A stretch of 64,000 nucleotides of DNA, taken from NCBI GenBank assembly GCA_964036315.1, contig OZ038498.1:7409132-7473131 (forward strand), written 5' to 3'. The notes below the pieces were generated by a model. That model made no database searches. It saw only the letters and a list, made by a program, of their open reading frames with translations, and was not told where the DNA came from. Positions within the stretch are counted from its first letter, which is position 1. Each line of letters starts with the position of its first letter. Positions 55,259 to 64,000 of the stretch are shown one piece after another. The translations under genes were made by a program, and so were the position numbers. Source of the DNA: Acanthosepion esculentum (lineage: Eukaryota; Mollusca; Cephalopoda; Sepiida; Sepiidae).

Positions 55259-56965
55259 ATGGATGTAATAAATATGGCGACAAAGATGAGGACAATAGTC
55301 TGAATAATGTAAATAATGTACATAATACCTCATCTCAGAAATATAGACAGATACTGAAAGGCCGAAACGTTGTAATAAATATGGCGACAAAGATGAAGAC
55401 AATAGTTTGAATAATGTAAATAATGTACATAATACTTCATCTTAGAAATATAGACAGACACTGAAAGGCCGATACGTTGTAATAAATATGGCAACAAAGA
55501 TGAGGACAATAGTCTGAATTATGTAAATAATGTACATAATACCTCATCTCAGAAATATAGACAGATACTGAAAGGCTGAAACGTTGTAATAAATATGGCA
55601 ACAAAGATGAGGACAATAGTCCGAATAATGTAAATAATGTACATAATACCTCATCTCAGAAATATAGACAGATACTGAAAGACCGAAACGTTGTAATAAA
55701 TATGGCAACAAAGATGAGGACAATAGTCCGAATAATGTAAATAATGTACATAATACCTCATCTCAGAAATATAGACAGATACTGAAAGGCTGAAACGTTG
55801 TAATAAATATGGCAACAAAGATGAGGACAATTGTCCGAATAATGTAAATAATGTACATAATACCTCATCTCAGAAATATAGACAGACACTGAAAGACCGA
55901 AACGTTGTAATAAATATGGCAACAAAGATGAGGACAATAGTCTGAATGATGTAAATAATGTACATAATACCTCATCTCAGAAATATAGACAGATACTGAA
56001 AGACCGAAACGTTGTAATAAATATGGCAACAAAGATGAGGACAATAGTCTGAATGATGTAAATAATGTACATAATACCTCATCTCAGAAATATAGACAGA
56101 TACTGAAAGGCTGAAACGTTGTAATAAATATGGCAACAAAGATGAGGACAATAGTCCGAATAATGTAAATAATGTACATAATACCTCATCTCAGAAATAT
56201 AGACAGATACTGAAAGACCGAAACGTTGTAATAAATATGGCAACAAAGATGAGGACAATAGTCCGAATAATGTAAATAATGTACATAATACCTCATCTCA
56301 GAAATATAGACAGATACTGAAAGGCTGAAACGTTGTAATAAATATGGCAACAAAGATGAGGACAATAGTCCGAATAATGTAAATAATGTACATAATACCT
56401 CATCTCAGAAATATAGACAGACACTGAAAGACCGAAACGTTGTAATAAATATGGCAACAAAGATGAGGACAATAGTCCGAATAATGTAAATAATGTACGT
56501 AATACCTCATCTCAGAAATATAGACAGACACTGAAAGACCGAAACGTTGTAATAAATATGGCAACAAAGATGAGGACAATAGTCCGAATAATGTAAATAA
56601 TGTACATAATACCTCATCTCAGAAATATAGACAGACACTGAAAGGCCGAAACGTTGTAATAAATATGGCAACAAAGATGAGGACAATAGTCTGAATGATG
56701 TAAATAATGTACATAATACCTCATCTCAGAAATATAGACAGACACTGAAAGACCGAAACGTTGTAATAAATATGGCAACAAAGATGAGGACAATAGTCCG
56801 AATAATGTAAATAATGTACATAATACCTCATCTCAGAAATATAGACAGACACTGAAAGGCCGAAACGTTGTAATAAATATGGCAACAAAGATGAGGACAA
56901 TAGTCTGAATTATGTAAATAATGTACATAATACCTCATCTCAGAAATATAGACAGATACTTAGTA
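55259..56965 (+). repeat. 107-bp tandem array, about 16 copies
   Basis: Units repeat every 107 bp (for example 55,487, 55,594, 55,701). Each has ATATGGCAACAAAGATGAGG, ACAATAGTCCGAATAATGTA, ATACCTCATCTCAGAAATAT and CTGAAAGGCCGAAACGTTGT. It is the tail of the composite repeat plus a shortened ribozyme core in which the first helix II strand and loop are deleted. Units differ at a few recurrent sites (ATACTG/ACACTG, GGCTG/GGCCG/GACCG, GTCCG/GTCTG). Confidence 0.97.
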
Positions 56966-57905
56966 ATGGATTTTATACATGAGTTCTACTTGAGGTCTTG
57001 AAGGAACTTGCAACTGAATTCAGAGTGCAAACGTTCTTGCAGACTCCTTCGACTTATGAAGGTGCAATGAATTTCTGACCCTTCCTAATTATGAAACCAC
57101 GCCCATGACTTATTATACACGGGAGAATAGCTATCTATCTATCTAGAGAACAGTCATATCTCTACATACCTGTTAATATGTTTAAATGTCTCTTCATTTC
57201 TTTCCATGTCTGTGTCCCTTGTTTGAGTTCAATACGTATTTTTATGAACAAAGGCTAACAATAGTTGAACCGTTTCTATGAATTATGACACTTCAGAATC
57301 AGTTCAGACTGATTAATCTTTAGCTTTTAGAATCAGCAATATACAAGTAATATTTGTTCGTATGATATCCATTTGCTAATACACATGATTAATTTTTTCA
57401 TTGCTTTTCTCTGGAGGTTTATCTATCCCTGCTTTACATGTTTGCCATACCTCTTCATAGGTATGGGTTTTGGAAGAGAGGTTATCGATTTTGCGGACGG
57501 TTGGGTAGACAAAGTGAGCTATTTTATTGGAAAACATTAAAATAAGCCCCCAAAGCCTCATCGTTAAATATATTCCAACTCCTGCTTGGAGCGGAAAGAA
57601 TTGTGATGTTTTTCTTTTGGCTTCTGTTTCTACTCTAGTATAGTAAGCCATTGTTTGATAATCTATTGCAACTGAATGATTTACTTTAAAATTATTAGTT
57701 AATTTTATGCTTCTAGTTTGCTTCTTACTTCATACGCTATTTTGACTTTTTCAGCTTCCTTTGCTCGTTTTAAATAGATCCGTCGAATCTTCTGGAATTG
57801 ATGGAACACAAAAGACCTACATATATTCCGATTAAATAAGTCCTAAAAATAACTGTGAGGAAGTTTTATTTGTCGATTAAGGGTTTATGATTAAGTAGTC
57901 AGGCC
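56966..57905. other. Unassigned
   Basis: Contains a short (TATC)n at about 57,130 and a 91-codon minus frame (57,376-57,651) with no motif I recognise. Confidence 0.35.
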
Positions 57906-58044
<139 letters not shown>

Positions 58045-58079
58045 CAATATAAACAAATTTTTAATACTTTAATAAAAAC

Positions 58080-58429
58080 ACCGATTAAAATAAATAAATA
58101 AATTTAATAAATAAGATAAGAAATAAAAATAAAAATATAATAAAAATAAAATAAATAAAAACAAGCAAAATAATTGAACCCAAATAAATAATAAACGACT
58201 TCCGGTGAAATAACCGCCAAAATAGACTACCCACAATGCACCACTGATCGGTATATATAAATAGCCGAGAAAAATAACAGCACTCTTGGCCTGACGATTG
58301 CATCTGGCATGAAACAGACTGTCGCCTCTACGTGTTGACTTCTATGTTCACTTGTATAATTCCACACGCTCTATCTCTGATATTGAGCACTTTATCCCAT
58401 AAATATAGCACACCTTAAAACTATATTTC

Positions 58430-58436
<7 letters not shown>
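58080..58436 (+). mobile_element. Penelope-like 3' UTR and tail
   Basis: An A-rich segment, then ACCGCCAAAATAGAC, CCACAATGCACCACTGAT and ATAAATAGCCGAGAAAAA, matching the 3' UTR of the Penelope-like element at 61.86-61.97 kb, followed by a hammerhead-like core and the distal tail to (TA)n at 58,435-58,490. This copy joins the UTR to an intact core. Confidence 0.7.
58288..58326 (+). ncRNA. Hammerhead ribozyme-like motif
   Basis: Helix I GGC/GCC, core CTGACGA (58,291-58,297), helix II TGC/GCA with a T-T mismatch at its base, GAAA (58,311-58,314), helix III ACA-GAC-TGT, cleavage-type GTC with C at 58,323. Core bases are intact; helices I and II are short. Confidence 0.55.
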
Positions 58437-58494
<58 letters not shown>

Positions 58495-58665
58495 AAGGTA
58501 ATAAATCCGTTGGTATATAATCCAAGTAGATCCTAGTAACGTAAAATATTAAAATTGATCTACAAAAAGACCATAATGTATTTATTATACAGAGGAAGTA
58601 ATTAGTAGTATACCATAAAAATTAAAATTAAAATTAGCTCATATAGGCCATATACATGGTATAAG

Positions 58666-58729
58666 TTTTTGTCGGTTGAAATGGGTTTATACCCTATATG
58701 AGGTCCCTCTGAATTTTTTGCTTTATTAC
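58666..58729 (+). repeat. Dispersed repeat, left copy
   Basis: Shares GTCGGTTGAAAT-GGTTTATA and CCC-ATATGAGGTC with 60,638-60,690 in direct orientation. The Tc1-type element lies between. Confidence 0.6.
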
Positions 58730-58731
58730 TA

Positions 58732-60341
58732 TAAACTGCGTCTAGAGATTATATGCAAGTTATGAATTGGTATAAAGAGTTGCGTCTTTAATGTTAAAAG
58801 TCCTATTATGATGTTGTTTAGATTCTACTCAATATTATTAACTTAGATATATAGTGATAGGGAAAACTATTATTTTTGGTTGGAAAAACTTTTACTAAGT
58901 TAACAAAACAGACTAATTTGACTGCCAGTTTATTTGCAACTATTTATTTTGATACTTTTACATTATTATACTTTGTAAAACTAATGTAAAAAATAATATA
59001 AAAAAGTAATATGAAAAGATTTTAGAACAAATTCGTCAATTTCTTAAAGGAAAAACATAAAAAAAAACAAATTATTTTAAAAATAAAAGATATATTAACA
59101 AAAAATAATAAGATCCTCCTGAAATTTATTGTACAAATGCTCCTTTCTTTTCAATAACTCTTAGCAGCCTATTGTCAACATCTGATGTTAGATTTGCAAT
59201 TTTAGTGGCTGGTAAGTTGTTTGCAGCAACTTTAACTGCCTCCCAGAGGTCACACTTGCTGTTGAATTGCCTTCCATAAATATCTCTCTTGAGGATGCTC
59301 CACAGGTTCTCAATGGGACTCAAGTTACAGCTATTTGAAGGCCAGTCCATAAGAGAATCTTCAACAAATCCCTTTTCTTTCAACCAGGATTTAGTAAACT
59401 TTGATGCATGACTCGGTGCGTTGTCTTGCATAAAGATCATAGATCTACGCTTGGCTAAAGACTGGTCATCAAGCCATTCAAAGAAATATTGCTCTAGAAA
59501 ATCACAGTAACTTTTGGAATTCATTTTAACCCCGTCTTTCAGTTTAAATGGACCCACGAGCTCATTAACAATAATCCCATATCATGATCCCACCGCCACC
59601 TTGTTGGCATTTAAAAAATTTTCTTGAGTCATGATGCTTGCAAACCCATCCTCGAGCCCATCCATCGGGCCCATCGAGGGTGATCCTTGATTCGACTGTA
59701 AAAAGCACTTTACTGAAATCAGTTTTCATGTATTTTTTTGCCCACTGAAATTTTCTTTCCTTATGTTTTTTTGTTAAAATGGGTTTCTTTATTTGATTTT
59801 TTACATCAGCAAACTTCCTTAATGCTTTACACCTTGTTTCCCTTGACACCAGAGGAGCTCCAGCGGCCTCAAATATGAACGCACTTGACGCATTTGGGTT
59901 TCTTATTAATTCTCTTCGGATAATTGATAGATCTCGCTTTGTTAAATTCCTGAGACTTTTTTCCTTGGTTGAATTCCCATTTGACATATTTTCTTGATTG
60001 TTCGATGATCCCTTTTCAAATCCTTAGAAATTTGAAGCGAAGACTTTCCTTTGCTAATTTCTTTGATTATATAGTTCTTTTCATTCATTGTTTGTTCTTT
60101 TTTATGAGCCATAATACTAAATTCTAGTTCTTGCAAATAATCTCTTGACACTGCAAATTGCTATAATTACTGAAAAAATACTAAATATCAATCTGAAATT
60201 GAAAATTGGGACTTAATTGCTTTCATACTTACTCGCTATACATAATAGTACAAATTATTTCATTGGATAACACATATCTATGGATTTTACATAAAATATT
60301 TGACAATACCTCTTTTGCATATAATCTCTAGACGCAGTTTA
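58732..60341 (-). mobile_element. Tc1-type transposon, DD37E-like
   Basis: A perfect 27-bp terminal inverted repeat, starting TAAACTGCGTC, is bounded by TA at 58,730-58,731 and 60,342-60,343. Length 1,610 bp with one transposase pseudogene on the minus strand. It is inserted beside (58.67 kb) one of two direct copies of another repeat. Confidence 0.85.
59126..60151 (-). pseudogene. Tc1-type DD37E transposase with two frameshifts
   Basis: Three adjoining frames make one protein of about 340 residues. Frame 1 (60,151-59,985) has the N-terminal helix-turn-helix (SSLQISKDLKRDHRTIKKIC). Frame 2 (59,985-59,573) has LTKRDLSIIRREL and GPDGWARGW. Frame 3 (59,573-59,129) has MIFMQDNAPSHASKF and SPIENLWSILKR. 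The second catalytic Asp (QDN) and the Glu (IEN) are separated by 37 residues, as in DD37E elements. The first catalytic position reads FTVES where the family has D (near 59,694-59,696), so the active site is broken besides the frameshifts near 59,985 and 59,573. The decay is mild, suggesting a fairly recent insertion. Confidence 0.85.
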
Positions 60342-60345
60342 TATG

Positions 60346-60446
60346 TACATATACATACACACAAAAACACACGCGCACACACACACACACATATATAGAG
60401 ATAGATATGAACAGAATGAGATAGACAGACAGATAGACAGACATAC

Positions 60447-60481
<35 letters not shown>

Positions 60482-60485
60482 CTCT
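60346..60485. repeat. (CA)n and (GATA)n microsatellites
   Basis: (CA)-rich at about 60,355-60,392; (GATA/GACA)n at 60,418-60,481. Confidence 0.95.
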
Positions 60486-60619
60486 TCTGAAAATTAATTA
60501 AAACAAAAAGAATAATTCCGTTATTATTTACTTTTTTCGTATTTTTCCAATGAAACATGACCCAGTGCACGTGTTAGTACTTCGTAGGTACATTCCACGA
60601 AGTCGTATAGTGGGGTTGA

Positions 60620-60692
60620 ATAAGACTGACGACGCTTTCGTCGGTTGAAATAGGTTTATACCCCATATGAGGTCATTTTGATTTTTTTTTGG
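60620..60692 (+). repeat. Dispersed repeat, right copy
   Basis: Longer than the left copy; it begins with AGACTGACGACGCTTTCGTC, a small stem-loop directly followed by the shared GGTTGAAATAGG word. Confidence 0.6.
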
Positions 60693-60699
60693 TTTACTG

Positions 60700-60848
<149 letters not shown>

Positions 60849-62030
60849 TGAAGAAATATACTCTTAAGGCGTGCTATATTTATGGGATAAAGTGCTCAAT
60901 ATCAGAGATAGAGCGTGTGTAAATATAAAAGTAAACATTGCAGTCAACCCAGCTTCCAATCACCCACCATCTATAATCATGCAGATACCAAAATCAATTA
61001 ACCGCAGGTTTTTCCGTCAATTCATCCAATGAAACCATATTCAATGAAGCTCAGAAAGCCTATGGAACCGGTTCTAAAAGATAGTGGATTGCAGGAAACA
61101 CTCGCATACACATCATAGAAGAGAAACATTATATGGTTCAATCCACCGTACAATAAAATCATAAAAACAAACTCTTACACAAACACTTCCCAGAATCAAA
61201 CACTCCAGAATGTATTCAACAAAATCACAGTTAAAAATCAGCTATAGTTGCACCGAGAACATGGCACAAATAATTAAAAAAGCACAAGAAAACTGTCAAG
61301 AAATCACCCGAACAAATTAAACCCACATATCACTGCAGAATAACGAACTAATGTCTCTTAAATGGCAATTGCTTATAAAACAATGTAATATACCAAGCCA
61401 TGGTAAAACAATCAGATAACGAAGAAAACTATACATATACTGTAACTGAAGGACCATGAAAACCAGGAAACTACGCACACAAAATATCTTTCACAAATAG
61501 TAAATACGCGAAAAACACAGTGCTTTCCAAGTATATCTGGGAAATTAAAAACAAAAAGCAAATCAAACAAAATATCATGGAAAATAAGGGAAAGAACATC
61601 AGCCCACAACAATCAATTAAAAAATTACAAGCTCTGTTTAGAGGAAAAATAAGCTATGCTTACCATCCTAGACCAAATAAAACTACAAAATAAACGATTA
61701 GAACTAATCTCAAAATGTAGACACGAAAACAAATTTTTACTACGTTACCTGAAAATGCAAACTGAAAAGAGTAAATAATAAATAAATTAATTAAATAAAA
61801 TAAATAACCAAAAACAAGTAAAATAAATTAATCCAAGTAAATAAATAAAGTAAATAATAAAGAAATTAACAAACAACTCCCGCCAAAATAACCGTTAGAA
61901 TATTCTATCCACAATGCAATAGACTATTCACAATGCATCATTGATGCGCATACATAAATAGTCGAGAAAAAACACAACACATGTCGCCTAATGATTGCGT
62001 TAAGCGACTAAGGGTTGACTTTAATGTTCA

Positions 62031-62040
<10 letters not shown>
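60849..62040 (+). mobile_element. Penelope-like element with inverted ends
   Basis: The left end (60,849-60,950) is the distal tail of the family in reverse orientation; the right end (61,960-62,036) is the tail in forward orientation, with 60,923-60,950 and 62,009-62,036 forming a 28-bp inverted repeat. A coding remnant and an A-rich 3' UTR lie between. Inverted pseudo-LTRs are a known form of Penelope-like insertions. (TA)n bounds both ends. The hammerhead-like core of this copy is deleted (GCCTAATGATTGCG, with no GAAA). Confidence 0.75.
60952..61770 (+). pseudogene. Penelope-like RT C-terminus and GIY-YIG endonuclease
   Basis: Shifting plus frames read, in order: LPSIIMQIPKSINRRFFRQF (RT thumb side), RNIIWFNPPYNKIIKTNSYT, QNVFNKITVKNQL, then the linker CRITN...LLNGNCL, NVIYQAMVKQSDNEENYTYT, KISFTNSKYAKNTVLSKYIW, NYKLCLEEK and RLELISKCRHENKFLLRYLK. 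The last four blocks follow the Penelope-type GIY-YIG domain through its cysteine/histidine-rich end. Upstream RT motifs are missing, so the copy is 5'-truncated; stops and frameshifts are numerous. It identifies the family to which the hammerhead-bearing tails elsewhere in the window belong. Confidence 0.8.
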
Positions 62041-62093
<53 letters not shown>

Positions 62094-62187
62094 GTACAAA
62101 TATAATTATATATATATATATATATATATGTAGAGAGAGAAAGAGAGGAAAGAACAGCTTAAGAGAGATAAAGAATCTGAATAGCAT

Positions 62188-62218
<31 letters not shown>

Positions 62219-62225
62219 AAAACAC
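62041..62225. repeat. (TA)n tracts
   Basis: (TA)n at 62,035-62,091, shorter tracts near 62,110 and 62,190-62,220. Confidence 0.9.
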
Positions 62226-62618
62226 AAAAGCAAACATATAAAAAGTAATGATAATCGGCAAAAGTAAACATCGGTTGGTGGAAAATAAGGAACTACGACT
62301 AAAATAGATTTATTCTTAAACAATAAATCGATGTAAATTAGGTCCTATCTAAAGGGGGAAAATGTACTCACCAATGAGGCACATAGCACGAAGAATGTTC
62401 TTCTCTCTTCACAAAATCCGTCCACGAAGCTTGATATAAACCACCTCTAAAAAACTTAAATTTTTAACTTGACTCGGTTGGTTTGTGGGTCAGCGATTGG
62501 ACTACATTTGGTAAACAACCCGGGTTGCGCATTGAAATAATCTGACGAAGCATTTAGGGTAGAGCACAAGGTTCGGTCGGATAAACATTTACGGTTGTTT
62601 GATGCGGTTTCTATCAAG
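62226..62618. other. Nothing recognised
   Basis: No coding or repeat signal. Confidence 0.35.
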
Positions 62619-63870
62619 AGCGATTTAAGAAGCTTTCACCAACTACGACCAGTATATGAAATCTTACTATTATTAAGATTGTGGCCGCCAATAATGTATC
62701 TTCATAACACTTCATATTCTCTCAGAAATGCCTCACTGTATAGGTTGAATAAGTTTGCTGAGAAGACACATTCTTGTTTTATGCCCCGTGATGTAGGAAT
62801 ATTAGTATTATTAAGATTGTGGCCGCCAATAATGTATCTTGATAAGACTTTATATCCTCTCAGAAATGCCTCACTGTATAGGTTGAATAAGTTTGCTGAG
62901 AAGACACATTCTTGTTTTATGTCCCGTGATGTAGGAATATTACTATTATTAAGATTGTGGCCGGCTATAATGTATCTTGATAAGACTTCATATTCTCTCA
63001 GAAATGCCTCACTGTATAGGTTGAATAAGTTTGCTGAGAAGACACATTCTTGTTTTATGTCGCGTGATGTAGGAATATTACTATTATTAAGATTGTGGCC
63101 TCCAATAATGTATCTTGATAAGACTTCATATTCTCTCAGAAATGCCTCACTGTATAGGTTGAATAAGTTTGCTGAGAAGACACATTCTTGTTTTATGTCG
63201 CGTGATGTAGGAATATTACTATTATTAAGATTGTGGCCGCCAATAATGTATCTTGATAAGACTTCATATTCTCTCAGAAATGCCTCACTGTATAGGTTGA
63301 ATAAGTTTGCTGAGAAGACACATTCTTGTTTTATGTCCCGTGATGTAGGAATATTACTATTATTAAGATTGTGGCCGCCTATAATGTATCTTGATAAGAC
63401 TTCATATTCTCTCAGAAATGCCTCACTGTATAGGTTGAATAAGTTTGCTGAGAAGACACATTCTTGTTTTATGTCGCGTGATGTAGGAATATTACTATTA
63501 TTAAGATTGTGGCCGCCAATAATGTATCTTGATAAGACTTCATATTCTCTCAGAAATGCCTCACTGTATAGGTTGAATAAGTTTGCTGAGAAGACACATT
63601 CTTGTTTTATGTCGCGTGATGTAGGAATATTACTATTATTAAGATTGTGGCCGCCAATAATGTATCTTGATAAGACTTCATATTCTCTCAGAAATGCCTC
63701 ACTGTATAGGTTGAATAAGTTTGCTGTGAAGACACACAGCTAAGGAATCGAGAGAAATCTCATCTATGACATCTAGAATTTACCAGCTTCAAATCCGTTC
63801 ATCTATTAAGAGATCTAAGAAGCTTTCACCAACTACTGCCAGTATATGAAATATTGCTACTATTAATATG
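62619..63870 (-). repeat. 138-bp array grown from a LINE RT segment
   Basis: About 7.8 units start at 62,673, 62,811, 62,949, 63,087, 63,225, 63,363, 63,501 and 63,639. On the minus strand the unit reads IKQECVFSANLFNLYSEAFL, REYEVLSRYIIGGHNLNN and a linker SNIPTSRD, without any stop; it is RT motif B up to just before the YADD box of the RTE-like family (compare 8,050-8,160). The plus frame is open too because 138 is 46 codons. Similar 58-bp segments flank the array directly (62,619-62,676 and 63,810-63,867). Confidence 0.9.
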
Positions 63871-64000
63871 GTAATGGTAGTATTAGCTGTTTCCCTATTT
63901 AGCATTCATTGACTGAGTTACCAGTACTGATTTCAGTCGAAGTTTATACAATATTTCTCCGAAAATAATTTTTCAAGAAAACAGTTTTCTCAAGCACAGT
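63871..64000. other. Nothing recognised
   Basis: Short end stretch without visible structure. Confidence 0.3.

Noticed and set aside
57376..57651. 91-codon minus-strand gene
   Set aside because: No recognisable domain and no supporting context.
62540..62560. CTGACGA word at 62.54 kb
   Set aside because: No GAAA, helix or cleavage site follows; a chance occurrence.
62595..63743. 382-codon plus-strand frame with a start codon
   Set aside because: It is antisense to an RT segment; the recognisable protein is on the minus strand, so the plus frame is a by-product of the 138-bp period.

Overview
The window looks like AT-rich, repeat-dominated DNA from an invertebrate animal. The evidence is one spliced-looking terminal exon, eukaryotic retro- and DNA transposons of many classes, and very many (TA)n, (CA)n, (CTT)n and (TTCC)n microsatellites. 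I cannot fix the phylum. The mix of Penelope-like, R2-like and RTE-like elements, Helitron, mariner/Tc1 and long minisatellites would suit a mollusc or another lophotrochozoan, but that is inference.

Layout. 0.2-1.3 kb (minus) is the last coding exon of an unnamed Ser/Pro-rich coiled-coil protein, the only convincing host gene. 1.45-4.2 kb holds two mariner remnants, the second split by a nested hAT-type MITE. 5.1-8.4 kb has LINE fragments and a 43-bp minisatellite. 10.0-11.8 kb alternates (TA)n tracts with long hairpins. 14.4-25.5 kb is a tandem-repeat block: a 37-bp array, a 9-bp array and an 8.9-kb array of a 36-bp unit with 2,088-bp higher-order copies. 26.8-28.6 kb has three more hairpin elements and a LINE fragment. 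31-34.6 kb has a duplicated polypyrimidine block, LINE fragments and a near-canonical hammerhead ribozyme motif. 36.9-39.4 kb holds a MITE and tRNA-related repeats. 41-45.5 kb holds R2-like and RTE-like LINE ends. 46.4-49.3 kb is a decayed Helitron split by a palindromic element and by a (TTCC)n expansion. 51-57 kb holds LINE ends, a composite SINE-like element and a 107-bp array. 58.1-62.1 kb carries a DD37E Tc1-type transposon and a Penelope-like element. 62.6-63.9 kb is a 138-bp array grown from a reverse transcriptase segment.

The most interesting theme is self-cleaving-RNA architecture. Hammerhead-like cores (CUGANGA, helix II, GAAA, very short helix III, UH cleavage site) occur in at least three unrelated repeat families: an isolated motif at 33.3 kb, the tails of a Penelope-like family whose coding remnant lies at 60.9-61.8 kb, and a composite tRNA-headed repeat that also seeded the 107-bp array. 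Several tails occur as head-to-head palindromes bounded by (TA)n. All calls come from reading the sequence; no database search or folding program was run.
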